This document shows positions 19,705 to 28,728 of a stretch of 64,000 nucleotides of DNA, piece by piece (position 1 is the stretch's first letter; every line of letters begins with the position of its first letter). Both the position numbers and the translations under genes were made by a program. The DNA is from Oceanospirillaceae bacterium ASP10-02a (GTDB lineage Bacteria; Pseudomonadota; Gammaproteobacteria; Pseudomonadales; Balneatricaceae): positions 62,001-126,000 of the forward strand of contig CAJIZL010000011.1 in the NCBI GenBank assembly GCA_905182035.1, given 5' to 3'. Under the pieces are notes generated by a model that was not told where the DNA came from, did not search any database, and was given only the letters and a program-made list of their open reading frames with translations.

Positions 19705-21863
19705 TGATTATCTCGCACCGTTAAATACAATGAGGTAAGTTTTTCGGCCATAGTGTCAATGGCGTAGTGCTCTTCAACCATGTTGCGTGCTTTAAGGCTT
19801 CTGCCTGGGCGTCCCACTAGCGCAAAGCCTTGATGAATGGCTTGCCCAAGGTCGTGTTCTGGATCCACAAGAATGCCAGTGTCACCGTGGTCTACATAGG
19901 TTGAGGGGCCGCCAGTGCTGGGGGCAACAACAACCAAACCTGTGGCAAGGGCTTCGATTAAGGCTAAGCCAAACTCTTCCTTCAAGGCACCATCTACATA
20001 AATGCCACCCTGCGCCCAGTAGTCTGAACACCCTTGCATAGTGGCGACCATAAGCTTAGCAATATCAGCCCGTGGGCGGCCACCCACGAGAATGAGTCCA
20101 TCACGGCGATGATCTTTGATGGGTACCGCACTATCAATGGCTTCCATGACCTTCTTTTCTACGGCTGATGGGTGGTTCAAATTACCCCCAACCAAAACTA
20201 GGTTGCAGCTATTATAAAGCAGTGGGTCAGCCGCCCAAGCCTCGGCAATACGAGCCATACCTTTGATGGGGTGAAAGCGCCCAACACTGAGCAATATTGG
20301 TAAATGACGGCGGCTTGCACATATTTTGTTAGCTAGGTCGCTAATCACGCCTTTAGAATCATTATAATTTGCTTCATCAGACTCTAACGCCGCCTGCCGA
20401 ATGAGTTGTATGTCGATACCTTCCGCTATGGTCACCGATTGTTGTTTATGATGGCGCAGGTCTTTGCGGATGTCTTGCAGTAAGAGCTTACACTTGGGTT
20501 GAGGAAAGAGCGCCACATGGCCCACGTTACGTCCCATCTGCTCTAGCATGCGAGCCCTGAACCAGAGGTTAGTTTGTGCATCAGCATCAACAAAGGCGCG
20601 GCGATTAAACTGCCCTCGAGCATGCAGCGCCTGCACCGTATTTTGAGGGTCTGGAGCAAAGCTAAAGCAAATAGGGATGCTCAGCGTGTTGGCAACATCT
20701 GCCGCTGCAAAAGTGGCTGCATCCAGCATGCGAAGATGGATTAGGTCAACTGCCCCAAAATTACCTAGGCACCGTTGGATGCTGCGTTTAAGAACAGGTA
20801 AGTGTTCCCATGCATTTGTGCTGTTCATGGGCCGCATGTCATCCCCAGCAGCAATTATACGGTAGGGTTGTGAGGTGTTATCTTTTGCGCTCAGGCTGCT
20901 AATGGCCTCTTCAACACTGCCAAGCCCAATAGTCAGGACTTGATCAATACCTGGTTGGCGCACAAGTGCGTCCCCTAGAGACACTAGTAAGCTGGCAACT
21001 CCACCGGTTTCTCCACAGCCACCTGAGCTAAGGGTTCTATCCACCTTGGCAAGCACCAGTTGGCATATACGCAAACCACCGCCTCGGTGAGGGAGTGGCG
21101 CGAGTTTTAGCATTCTCTGGTCATGAATGGCCAGAGCTGCATGCGCACCAATGTCGTTGTCCTGCTGTTTTAACTGCTGAAGTAAGGTGCTAAATGAGTC
21201 CGCACGGCTTCCCATAGCGCTAATGGCCGCCACGCGTGCTGGCACAGACTCGTTGGTATCAGTGGCTAGACGAGTAAGCATTCCGTTAACTTTGTCGGCA
21301 TGTAAGGTGCCCAACAGGTCCGTTAGTCGAGCTCGCGCTATGTCATCGTCATGAGTTAGTAAAGCCTTGCTTAGCATTTGGGTAATTAGTTCAGGCTCAA
21401 ATTTAGCCCAGTGGCTCAAGGTTTGATGGGCATGCATGGTATCTATGCCACCTAGGCAAAGTTGTTGCAAAAGCAGGGTCAGGGCTGCTGCTGCCGGGCG
21501 CCTATCAGATAGTTTCCAGGTGGCCTGGCGGCGGACACTTATGTCTGCATGTGATAAACAATCAATTAGTACCTTGCTGGCGTCTTCATGCTGAACTGCA
21601 GCCACTGACTCAATAGCTAAAAAGCTACTTAGCGTGTCTTGTTGGGTCATGGCTGTGAGCTCATCTAGCAAGAGTAGCTGGTTAACCGAGGTTTTGACGA
21701 ATGTGGCAAGCTTGGCAGATCGGTTGAGCATTTCTTTAAAGTCTACTAGGCTAGCAGCTTGTTGCAGCTCCTCAATGAGAAGACAACCCACCTGTAGGTC
21801 AGAAGGAGTTTGAGAAAGTGGCGTTAAACTAGTTGGTAGATAATCAATGTTGTGTTGTTGCAT
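19701..21863 (-). CDS. HEAT-repeat / GT4 glycosyltransferase fusion
   Basis: 720 residues. Residues about 70-260 are paired helices of HEAT/PBS type (e.g. ASKVLIDCLSHADISVRRQA, ESVPARVAAISAMGSRADS). From about 265 a GT-B fold starts with GGCGETGGVASLLVSLGDAL near 288, like the N-terminal loop of sucrose-synthase/phosphate-synthase type GT4 enzymes. The donor domain has LPILLSVGRFHPIKGMARI near 520 and EEFGLALIEALATGLVVVAP near 635, the E-x7-E motif. HEAT repeats presumably bind a protein partner. It is the first gene of a two-gene operon with the GT1 enzyme. The fusion is unusual; there is no sign of a frameshift. Confidence 0.78.
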   Translation of the reverse strand: MQQHNIDYLPTSLTPLSQTPSDLQVGCLLIEELQQAASLVDFKEMLNRSAKLATFVKTSVNQLLLLDELTAMTQQDTLSSFLAIESVAAVQHEDASKVLIDCLSHADISVRRQATWKLSDRRPAAAALTLLLQQLCLGGIDTMHAHQTLSHWAKFEPELITQMLSKALLTHDDDIARARLTDLLGTLHADKVNGMLTRLATDTNESVPARVAAISAMGSRADSFSTLLQQLKQQDNDIGAHAALAIHDQRMLKLAPLPHRGGGLRICQLVLAKVDRTLSSGGCGETGGVASLLVSLGDALVRQPGIDQVLTIGLGSVEEAISSLSAKDNTSQPYRIIAAGDDMRPMNSTNAWEHLPVLKRSIQRCLGNFGAVDLIHLRMLDAATFAAADVANTLSIPICFSFAPDPQNTVQALHARGQFNRRAFVDADAQTNLWFRARMLEQMGRNVGHVALFPQPKCKLLLQDIRKDLRHHKQQSVTIAEGIDIQLIRQAALESDEANYNDSKGVISDLANKICASRRHLPILLSVGRFHPIKGMARIAEAWAADPLLYNSCNLVLVGGNLNHPSAVEKKVMEAIDSAVPIKDHRRDGLILVGGRPRADIAKLMVATMQGCSDYWAQGGIYVDGALKEEFGLALIEALATGLVVVAPSTGGPSTYVDHGDTGILVDPEHDLGQAIHQGFALVGRPGRSLKARNMVEEHYAIDTMAEKLTSLYLTVRDNQ

Positions 21864-22117
21864 GGTTATTTTGCCATCTAAACGATTTAATAAGCATTCC
21901 CAACACTAAGGGCAACACCTACTACTGCAGGCATTTCATCCTAGTGCCATGGTAATTCAACTGGCGTGTACAGATCACGAGTAAGCAGCTCTGAAGGTGC
22001 CTTTAGTGGCCAGAGTTTGGATCGACATTAATTTATCGTTAAAGCCACGTGGTCTACGTTGATATAACTAACTGTATTGGCTTACGGGCCATCATAACGT
22101 TAAAATACATGGCCGAA

Positions 22118-22161
22118 AGTGCATTTACAGTGCATTTACAGTGCATTGACAGTGTCTTTAC
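22118..22161 (+). repeat. Four 11-bp direct repeats
   Basis: Two exact copies of AGTGCATTTAC (22118, 22129), one with a single change (AGTGCATTGAC at 22140) and one degenerate (AGTGTCTTTAC at 22151), head to tail. The period of about one DNA helix turn would place bound proteins on one face. They lie in the otherwise apparently empty 440-base gap 21864-22302. Confidence 0.8.
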
Positions 22162-22302
22162 GATCGCTGGATTGTGCTGATTGAAAAAGGCGGCCTCAGC
22201 AACTTTATTGCCTCTAGAGATTGGTTTTGGTAACTTTAGGTAGGGTTGCTTGCGCCCATGCATGGGTGGCTGCCAATGAACTAAGTTACGGACATTATTA
22301 CG

Positions 22303-22497
22303 ATGAAAATTAGCCAGAGACTCCTCAACTACTTTGATCGTTACAAAACTAAATCAACCAAGAAAAGTCGCACGCGATTTAGAAACGATATATGTAACCA
22401 TTGGGATTTAGACTACATATCGGCAGAAGAGCTTGAAGAGCGTTTACTGGATGAGAAAATTGAAACCACGGTCCCACGGAAAAAACAGGACATGTAG
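22303..22497 (+). CDS. Small hypothetical protein
   Basis: A possible 64-residue basic/acidic protein: Lys/Arg-rich first half (MKISQRLLNYFDRYKTKSTK), Glu-rich second half (YISAEELEERLLDEKIE). No membrane segment and no motif that I recognise. There is no strong ribosome site before the ATG, and it stands alone between the glycosyltransferase operon and rpsP. The acidic-residue pattern looks more like protein than chance, but the call is weak. Confidence 0.4.
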   Translation: MKISQRLLNYFDRYKTKSTKKSRTRFRNDICNHWDLDYISAEELEERLLDEKIETTVPRKKQDM

Positions 22498-22550
22498 TAA
22501 CTTCGCATCATCAGGCATCAAACTTAGGTAAAACTTCCAGTTCGATTTAA

Positions 22551-22579
22551 TTGTCTTGGCTCTATAAATACCGTACAAT
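22551..22579 (+). promoter_or_regulatory. Predicted promoter of rpsP-rimM-trmD-rplS
   Basis: TTGTCT (22551-22556) and TACAAT (22574-22579) with a 17-base spacer, followed by a leader of roughly 140 bases before rpsP. The GC-rich leader stretch 22620-22665 contains short complementary pieces and may fold. Confidence 0.6.
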
Positions 22580-22722
22580 ATCCGCCCTGAATTAGGCATG
22601 TGTTACATGCTATTAATTTAGGCGGGGTAATGCCCATTTCCGTGATGTCGCCTACAATGGCGCGTTGCATTGATGAATAGTAAGTGATTTCAAAACTTAC
22701 ACGACGTAAAGGGATCTAACGC

Positions 22723-22974
22723 ATGGTAACCATTCGTTTAGCTCGTGGGGGCTCTAAAAAGCGCCCCTTCTATCATTTAACTGTAGCTGATCAGCGCAAT
22801 CCGCGTGACGGTCGCTTTATTGAGCGTGTGGGTTTTCATAACCCAGTTGCTCGTGGCCAAGAAGAAGTAACTCGGATTGACATGCAGCGCGTTGACTTTT
22901 GGATGGAGCAAGGTGCTCAGCCAAGTGAACGTGTTGCAGGACTGATAAAAGCAGCCCGCAAAGTAGCTGTATAA
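22723..22974 (+). CDS. rpsP: 30S ribosomal protein S16
   Basis: 83 residues with the canonical start [19 protein letters not shown] and the conserved [13 protein letters not shown] near 27. S16 stabilises the 5' domain of 16S rRNA during 30S assembly. First gene of the rpsP-rimM-trmD-rplS operon, in the order found throughout gammaproteobacteria. Confidence 0.98.
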   Translation: MVTIRLARGGSKKRPFYHLTVADQRNPRDGRFIERVGFHNPVARGQEEVTRIDMQRVDFWMEQGAQPSERVAGLIKAARKVAV

Positions 22975-23024
22975 TAGCTAACGAAGCATTTGTTTTTAAC
23001 CTATTGTTGTAAGGATCGTTGAAC

Positions 23025-23549
23025 ATGGCTCAAGACCAACGCGTAAAGCTGGGTCGCATCACTACCGTATACGGTGTGAAGGGCTGGGTAAAAGTGTTTT
23101 CTAGCACTGAACCAATGAAAAACATCTTTGATTATCAACCTTGGCAAACCTGTATTGACGGCGTTTGGCAAGAATTGAAAATTACACAGGGGAAGACCCA
23201 CGGCAAGGGATTAATTGCATTACTAGAAGGTTGTGAAGGCCGTGACCAAGCCCGCGAATATTGCGGATTGGATATTTCGGTAGATCGAGCCATATTACCA
23301 AACCTAGAGGATGGTGATTATTATTGGCAACAACTGACTGGGCTGAATGTTGAGACTGATGCAGGGGTAAAACTCGGCAAGGTCGACCACCTGATCGCAA
23401 CGGGCTCTAATGATGTGCTAGTTGTAAAAGGCAATGAAGAAAGTATTGATCGTAACGAGCGTTTAATACCTTATTTGCCAGATCAAGTGATTACAAAGAT
23501 TGACCTCCTCGGAGGTGTTATTCGGGTCGATTGGGATCCGGAGTTTTAG
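23025..23549 (+). CDS. rimM: Ribosome maturation factor RimM
   Basis: 174 residues; the ATG at 23025 is preferred over the TTG two codons upstream because AAGGATCG is correctly placed for it. The N-terminal beta-barrel starts VKLGRITTVYGVKGWVKVFS, and the C-terminal PRC-barrel has LTGLNVETDAGVKLGKVDHL and LIPYLPDQVITKIDL. RimM binds S19 and helps mature the 30S head. The gene ends directly against the trmD start codon. Confidence 0.96.
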   Translation: MAQDQRVKLGRITTVYGVKGWVKVFSSTEPMKNIFDYQPWQTCIDGVWQELKITQGKTHGKGLIALLEGCEGRDQAREYCGLDISVDRAILPNLEDGDYYWQQLTGLNVETDAGVKLGKVDHLIATGSNDVLVVKGNEESIDRNERLIPYLPDQVITKIDLLGGVIRVDWDPEF

Positions 23550-24296
23550 GTGAAAGTAGGCGTAGTAACGCTGTTCCCAGAAATGCTCAAATCATTAACA
23601 GATTTTGGTGTGGTAGGAAGAGCAACGCAGCAAGGTTTGCTGCAAGTTACGGGATATAATCCACGCGACTTTACCCAGGACAAGCACCGCACAGTGGATG
23701 ACCGGCCATACGGTGGCGGGCCTGGTATGTTGATGAAGGTACAGCCTTTACGAGATGCCATCAGCCAAGCAAAAACTGAACTAGGCCAGCCTAAGGTGAT
23801 TTATTTATCTCCCCAAGGGCGTAGGTTAGACCAAGCAGGTGTAGTAGAACTGGCCAAGCAGGAGAGCTTGGTATTGGTAGCAGGGCGTTACGAAGGAATC
23901 GATGAACGCTTAATTGGTACCGACATAGATGAAGAGTGGTCTCTTGGAGACTTTGTATTAAGTGGCGGTGAGCTTGCAGCCATGACCTTTATAGATGCAG
24001 TTTCACGTTTGTTACCTGGTGTATTAGGGCATGCAGAATCGGCACAAGAAGATTCGTTTGCTCAGGGCTTGTTGGATTGCCCTCATTATACCCGCCCAGA
24101 AATGGTTGCAGGTATGCCAGTGCCTAAGGTGCTGTTAAGTGGGGATCATGCCGCTATTGCCCGTTGGCGTATGCAGCAGCAGTTAGGTAGAACCTGGCAG
24201 CGGCGACCGGATTTACTAGAACAGATGACACTGACGCAGGAACAAGAGCAGTCTTTAGCAGAATTTATTCGCTTAACGGATCAATCCGAAAGGTGA
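23550..24296 (+). CDS. trmD: tRNA (guanine-N1-37)-methyltransferase TrmD
   Basis: A 248-residue SPOUT enzyme forming m1G37, which prevents +1 frameshifts. Motifs: [18 protein letters not shown] near 50-67, [14 protein letters not shown] near 109-122, and the trefoil-knot SAM loop [20 protein letters not shown] near 132-151. It starts with GTG immediately after the rimM TAG (no intergenic base), so translation is probably coupled. Full length. Confidence 0.97.
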   Translation: MKVGVVTLFPEMLKSLTDFGVVGRATQQGLLQVTGYNPRDFTQDKHRTVDDRPYGGGPGMLMKVQPLRDAISQAKTELGQPKVIYLSPQGRRLDQAGVVELAKQESLVLVAGRYEGIDERLIGTDIDEEWSLGDFVLSGGELAAMTFIDAVSRLLPGVLGHAESAQEDSFAQGLLDCPHYTRPEMVAGMPVPKVLLSGDHAAIARWRMQQQLGRTWQRRPDLLEQMTLTQEQEQSLAEFIRLTDQSER

Positions 24297-24312
24297 AGAA
24301 CAGGAGCGTGCC

Positions 24313-24675
24313 ATGAGCAGCAAAAACTTGATTATTCAGCAAATTGAAGCTGAACAAATGAACAAAGAAATGCCAGAATTTGGCCCCGGCGATACTGTTG
24401 TGGTCCAAGTTAAGGTAACAGAAGGTACCCGTGAGCGTCTTCAGGCTTACGAAGGTGTGGTAATCGGTAAACGTAACCGTGGCCTAAACTCTGCCTTCAC
24501 AGTACGTAAAATCTCTCACGGTGTGGGTGTTGAGCGTACTTTCCAAACCTTTAGCCACCAGGTTGACAGTGTGTCTGTTAAGCGCCGTGGTGACGTGCGC
24601 CAAGCTAAGTTGTACTACTTGCGCGACTTGTCTGGTAAGGCAGCACGTATCAAGGAAAAACTGGCCAAGCGTTAA
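24313..24675 (+). CDS. rplS: 50S ribosomal protein L19
   Basis: A 120-residue protein at the 30S-50S interface. It has the expected [40 protein letters not shown] and [19 protein letters not shown] blocks. Preceded by an AGGAGCG ribosome site. It is the last gene of its operon, followed by a terminator. Confidence 0.98.
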   Translation: MSSKNLIIQQIEAEQMNKEMPEFGPGDTVVVQVKVTEGTRERLQAYEGVVIGKRNRGLNSAFTVRKISHGVGVERTFQTFSHQVDSVSVKRRGDVRQAKLYYLRDLSGKAARIKEKLAKR

Positions 24676-24690
24676 GCTTAAGCTAATATA

Positions 24691-24732
24691 AAAACCTGCA
24701 TCTTGCTTTTTAGTGAGGTGCAGGTTTTTTTT
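24691..24732 (+). terminator. Rho-independent terminator after rplS
   Basis: AAAACCTGCA (24691-24700) pairs with TGCAGGTTTT (24719-24728), ending in a run of eight T. The loop is long (18 bases) but the stem and T tract are strong. The stretch 24733-24900 up to xerD shows no gene. Confidence 0.85.
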
Positions 24733-24900
24733 GCAAGAAAAACCATAAATGAGTGTTAATAAATACAGTGGTATTATTTTAATAACTTAGCCCATGCTCA
24801 ATTATGAATCACGACTTGTAGATACAAGTTTTTCGTTTAACATATTATACTGTTACCTATTGAGTGCTGCCGCACATAGATCTAGGGTTCTTGTTTATCA

Positions 24901-25794
24901 ATGAGTAACGACATCAGGTTCATCGAAAAATACACCGATTCGCTTTGGTTAGAAAAAGGACTGAGTGACAATACCATTGTAAGTTACGCTAGAGATCTGC
25001 GTCAGCTAGATAAGTATTTGGCTCAACGCGGTTTGTCTATTGCCTTTGCAGAGTCTGGTGACTTAATGAGTTTTCTGGCTGATCGATCACAAGCTGGAGT
25101 TAAAGCTAGTTCATTGGCACGGTATTTGTCGAGCATTAAAGGCTTTTATAAATACATGGTTCGTGAGAATTATTTAGCAGCCAATCCTGCCTCTTTAATT
25201 GATGCGCCTAAGCAGGGTCGCCCGTTACCCAAATCACTCACAGAATCAGACGTTGAAGCTTTATTGGCAGCGCCCAATGTGGGCACAGGCATAGGTTTAC
25301 GTGACCGAGCAATGTTAGAATTACTGTATGCCTGTGGTTTGAGGGTGAGTGAGCTTGTTAACCTTGATATGAGCCAGTTGAATTTATCTGCTGGCGTTGT
25401 CAAAGTATTCGGCAAGGGATCTAAAGAGCGCCTAGTTCCCATAGGCGAAGTGGCTCAAAACTGGCTTCAAAAATACATCAAACAAGCGCGACCACAGCTA
25501 TTAAAAGTAGCTGCTAGTGGTGTGTTGTTTCCGAGTAATAGAGGCCAGCACATGACTCGGCAAACCTTTTGGCACCGCATTAAGCAACACGGTTTAACGG
25601 CTGGTATCCAAAAACCACTCTCACCCCATGTGCTGAGGCACGCTTTTGCAACCCATCTGTTGAATCACGGTGCTGACTTACGTGTGATTCAAATGCTCTT
25701 AGGCCATAGTGATTTATCCACCACACAGATATATACTCACGTGGCTACCCAGCGATTACAAAACCTACATTCACAACATCACCCTAGGGGTTGA
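24901..25794 (+). CDS. xerD: Tyrosine recombinase XerD
   Basis: A 297-residue site-specific recombinase that works with XerC at dif to resolve chromosome dimers. It has an N-terminal SAM-like DNA-binding domain (about 1-105) and a catalytic domain with Arg in YACGLRVSELVNL near 148, Lys in GKGSKERLVPIG near 172, HVLRHAFATHL near 244, GHSDLSTTQIYTHV near 267, and the nucleophilic Tyr in QIYTHV near 277. The GLRVSEL and HLLNHGADLRVIQ wording and the dsbC-hom neighbours match XerD and not an integron or phage integrase. Confidence 0.95.
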   Translation: MSNDIRFIEKYTDSLWLEKGLSDNTIVSYARDLRQLDKYLAQRGLSIAFAESGDLMSFLADRSQAGVKASSLARYLSSIKGFYKYMVRENYLAANPASLIDAPKQGRPLPKSLTESDVEALLAAPNVGTGIGLRDRAMLELLYACGLRVSELVNLDMSQLNLSAGVVKVFGKGSKERLVPIGEVAQNWLQKYIKQARPQLLKVAASGVLFPSNRGQHMTRQTFWHRIKQHGLTAGIQKPLSPHVLRHAFATHLLNHGADLRVIQMLLGHSDLSTTQIYTHVATQRLQNLHSQHHPRG

Positions 25795-25802
25795 GCTATA
25801 TT

Positions 25803-26558
25803 ATGCATTTAATGATTACCAAATTCGCTACCGCATTTACCTTTATATTCGCTTTGTTGGCGGCCCATGTGTGGGCAGGAGAATACACAGAAATAGAGTC
25901 AAGTTTGGCTAGAATTAATCCAGATTTGAAAGCCTCCAGCATCGAAGTAACGCCTATGTTTGGCATTTACAATATTTTACTAAACAATGGTGATCGTATC
26001 TATATGAGTGCCGATGGAGAGTTTTTCTTTGCTGGAACTATGTACCAAAACTCCTTTGGCGAAAACTTAGTGAACATAACAGAGCAAAGTTCTTTAAAGG
26101 ATAGGCTTGTGGCTATGGGAAGTCCAGCTGCACAGCAGGCGTGGGTATTTCCTGCTCAGGGCGAGAGAAAAGCAACCATCACAATATTTACCGATATAGA
26201 TTGTTTTTATTGTCAAAAATTACATGCGGAAATGCCTGCTATCAATGCCCTTGGTATTGAAGTGAAATATTTAGCGTTTCCACGCGCTGGCATAGGTTCG
26301 TCTAGTTATCAGGCGTTGGTGGACTCCTGGTGTGCCAAAAATGCCAATGAATTTTTAACTGAGGCTAAGTTGCGTTCACACAATAAACAAGCGCCACAGG
26401 CCTCTCCAAAGCCCTGCGAAAACCCAGTGTTGGCTCACTATACTTTGGGGCAACAAATTGGCATTAATGGCACTCCGGCCATCGTGTTCGATTCTGGTGA
26501 GCTTTTGCCTGGCTATTTGCCAGCCAATGAATTAGCCAAACGCTTAGGTATTCTTTAA
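25803..26558 (+). CDS. dsbC: Thiol:disulfide interchange protein DsbC
   Basis: 251 residues from the ATG at 25803; an ATG three codons later is also possible. An N-terminal signal peptide (hydrophobic to about residue 22, AHVWA cleavage region) sends it to the periplasm. The N-terminal dimerisation domain contains IEVTPMFGIYNILLNNGDRI. The thioredoxin-like domain has the redox pair in DIDCFYCQKLH near 133 and the cis-Pro in GINGTPAIVF near 220. Here CFYC replaces the E. coli CGYC. It isomerises wrong disulfides. It follows xerD with only 8 bases between them, and precedes the hom region as in Pseudomonas. Confidence 0.93.
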   Translation: MHLMITKFATAFTFIFALLAAHVWAGEYTEIESSLARINPDLKASSIEVTPMFGIYNILLNNGDRIYMSADGEFFFAGTMYQNSFGENLVNITEQSSLKDRLVAMGSPAAQQAWVFPAQGERKATITIFTDIDCFYCQKLHAEMPAINALGIEVKYLAFPRAGIGSSSYQALVDSWCAKNANEFLTEAKLRSHNKQAPQASPKPCENPVLAHYTLGQQIGINGTPAIVFDSGELLPGYLPANELAKRLGIL

Positions 26559-26572
26559 CTAGGAATCAGGCT

Positions 26573-27352
26573 ATGGATTCTACGTTTTTCTATGTCGCCA
26601 AATTAGCTTGGCTGTTGGTGGCGGTAGATAGTGTGCTGCTTATTTGGTTGGGCTTAGGAGTTTTGTGCCTGTATATGGGTTGGCTTAACGCTGCCCGAAG
26701 GCTATTGCTTAACTTAGCTTTAGTATGTCTGACCATTGCCTTGTTTCCGCTTGGCGAATGGTTGTTTTACCCCCTAGAGCAACAACACCTTCCTGCTTCG
26801 CTGCCCACACAAGTTGATGGCATAGTGGTGCTTGGGGGAGGTGAAGCTGTTGGCTTAAGTCATGCTTGGCAACAGGTTGCGCTGGGTGATGGCGCAGAAC
26901 GTTTGACGGCTATGGTAATGCTGGCCAATGCATATCCCCAGGCACCAGTAGTATTTACTGGTGGCTCTGGCAGCATGGTTCAACAGGGTACCACAGGAGC
27001 AGAAGTTGCAAAGCAGTTTGTACAGTCTATGGGGCTGTCAAAAAGTCGCTTAACACTAGAGTCACAGTCACGTAATACAGTGGAAAATGCGGTGCTAACT
27101 AAGGCCATGATGCAACCAAAACCTGGTCAGCATTGGTTGTTGGTGACGAGTGCTTTTCACATGCCAAGATCCCTCGCAGTGTTTTGTAAAGCAGGCTGGC
27201 CAATGCAGCCCTACCCGGTGGATTATCGCGCACAAAAAGGCAATTTGTTGCGTTTTGATTGGGGCTTTGCAGAGCATTTACGTAACCTCAATAACGCCTT
27301 TAAAGAATGGCTAGGTCTAGCCGCTTATAAGCTGACAGACAAGGCCTGTTAA
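26573..27352 (+). CDS. ElyC/YdcF family (DUF218) envelope protein
   Basis: 259 residues: two N-terminal membrane segments (about 8-34 and 40-60) followed by a DUF218 domain with VDGIVVLGGGEAV near 82, VVFTGGSGS near 126, the conserved ESQSRNTVENAVLTK near 161, and LLVTSAFHMPRSLAVF near 182. E. coli ElyC, of the same size and layout, supports envelope and peptidoglycan integrity; SanA and YdcF are related. The precise activity is unknown. It begins 14 bases after dsbC and probably shares its transcript. Confidence 0.8.
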   Translation: MDSTFFYVAKLAWLLVAVDSVLLIWLGLGVLCLYMGWLNAARRLLLNLALVCLTIALFPLGEWLFYPLEQQHLPASLPTQVDGIVVLGGGEAVGLSHAWQQVALGDGAERLTAMVMLANAYPQAPVVFTGGSGSMVQQGTTGAEVAKQFVQSMGLSKSRLTLESQSRNTVENAVLTKAMMQPKPGQHWLLVTSAFHMPRSLAVFCKAGWPMQPYPVDYRAQKGNLLRFDWGFAEHLRNLNNAFKEWLGLAAYKLTDKAC

Positions 27353-27406
27353 GCTACAATATCTCGCTTGTTTTTATACATTAATTAGATACGCGCATTT
27401 GGCGCA

Positions 27407-28720
27407 ATGGGGTTTACCTTGAAACCGGTAAGAGTTGGTATTTGTGGATTTGGCACCGTCGGTGGCGGCACGTTTAACGTATTACAGCGTAACTGCGACG
27501 AGATTACCCGCCGCACGGGCCGCGCTATTGTGGTTGAACACATTGCCCAACGTCGCCCTAATGTCAATTGCGATACTGGCGACACAGCCATTACAGATGA
27601 CATCTTTGCCGTAGCCAACAATCCTAACGTTGATGTGTTGGTGGAGCTTATTGGTGGCCATGAACCGGCCAAAGAGCTTGTGCTTACTGCCATTGGTAAT
27701 GGTAAACACGTGGTTACGGCCAACAAAGCCTTGATTGCTGTGCACGGTAACGAAATTTTTGAAGCCGCTCGTAAACACAACGTTGTAGTGGCGTATGAAG
27801 CGGCTATTGCTGGTGGTATTCCTATCGTTAAGGCTTTGCGTGAAGGTTTGGCGGCCAACAGCATAAACTGGTTGGCTGGCATCATTAATGGCACAGGTAA
27901 CTTCATCCTTACGGAAATGCGCGATAAAGGCCGTGCCTTTGCTGATGTACTTAAAGAAGCCCAAGAGCTAGGTTACGCAGAAGCAGACCCTACCTTTGAC
28001 GTAGAAGGCATCGATGCCGCTCACAAGCTAACCATTTTGTCCTCAGTCGCTTTTGGTATTCCATTGCAGTTTGACCAGTGTTACACCGAAGGGATTAGCA
28101 AAGTGTCTGCCGAAGACGTGGCCAATGCAGAATCTTTAGGTTACCGCATTAAACACTTAGGTCTAACTCGCCGCACTGAAGCTGGTGTAGAACTGCGTGT
28201 ACATCCAACCATGATTCCAGAAAAGTGTCTGATTGCTAACGTACATGGCGTAATGAACGCTGTGTTAGTTGAAGGCAATGCCGTTGGCCCCACCATGTAT
28301 TACGGTGCGGGTGCAGGTGCAGAGCCAACCGCTTCTGCCATAGTGGCAGACTTAGTGGATGTTGTGCGAGATATGGCCGTGAATCAGAACGTGCGTATGC
28401 CGTCTTTGGCGTTTCAACAAGACGCCATGTCTGATAGCCCTATTTTGCCGATGGATAAGGTAGTCACTGCGTTTTACATGCGTATGATGGTCTCAGAGAA
28501 ACCTGGTGTTTTAGCTCAAATTACTCAGATCCTTGGCGATGCAGGTATTAGCATCGAAGCTATTCGTCAACAAACCCATGAGTCCTTGCAGGTGCCTGTC
28601 ATCATACTGACTCGCCCGGTGCAAGAAGGCCATATGAATAATGCAATTGCGGCCATTGAAGCATTGACAGATGTTCATGGTGAAGTGACTCGAATTCGTG
28701 TAGAAAACTTAGACGGCTAG
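27407..28720 (+). CDS. hom: Homoserine dehydrogenase
   Basis: A 437-residue monofunctional enzyme reducing aspartate semialdehyde to homoserine for threonine and methionine. NAD(P) motif VGICGFGTVGGGTFNVL near 10, VTANKALIAVHG near 104, catalytic region GIINGTGNFILTEM near 163, and a C-terminal ACT domain (MMVSEKPGVLAQITQILG near 363) that usually senses threonine. A TTG at 27419 giving MKPVRVGICG may be the true start: a GGGG lies six bases before it, whereas the ATG at 27407 has no clear ribosome site. thrC follows after 8 bases. Confidence 0.95.
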   Translation: MGFTLKPVRVGICGFGTVGGGTFNVLQRNCDEITRRTGRAIVVEHIAQRRPNVNCDTGDTAITDDIFAVANNPNVDVLVELIGGHEPAKELVLTAIGNGKHVVTANKALIAVHGNEIFEAARKHNVVVAYEAAIAGGIPIVKALREGLAANSINWLAGIINGTGNFILTEMRDKGRAFADVLKEAQELGYAEADPTFDVEGIDAAHKLTILSSVAFGIPLQFDQCYTEGISKVSAEDVANAESLGYRIKHLGLTRRTEAGVELRVHPTMIPEKCLIANVHGVMNAVLVEGNAVGPTMYYGAGAGAEPTASAIVADLVDVVRDMAVNQNVRMPSLAFQQDAMSDSPILPMDKVVTAFYMRMMVSEKPGVLAQITQILGDAGISIEAIRQQTHESLQVPVIILTRPVQEGHMNNAIAAIEALTDVHGEVTRIRVENLDG

Positions 28721-28728
28721 GAACAAAC

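Noticed and set aside
22154-22234. Short open stretch reading LYDRWIVLIEKGGLSNF-like residues
   Set aside because: About 26 codons, with no start and no family; could be chance.
22054-22263. 69-residue minus-strand ORF across the 11-bp repeats
   Set aside because: No ribosome site or recognisable motif, and part of it is repeat-encoded; kept out, though a small gene cannot be excluded.
27482-27964. 160-residue minus-strand ORF inside hom
   Set aside because: It is a shadow of the conserved hom frame, with no family resemblance.
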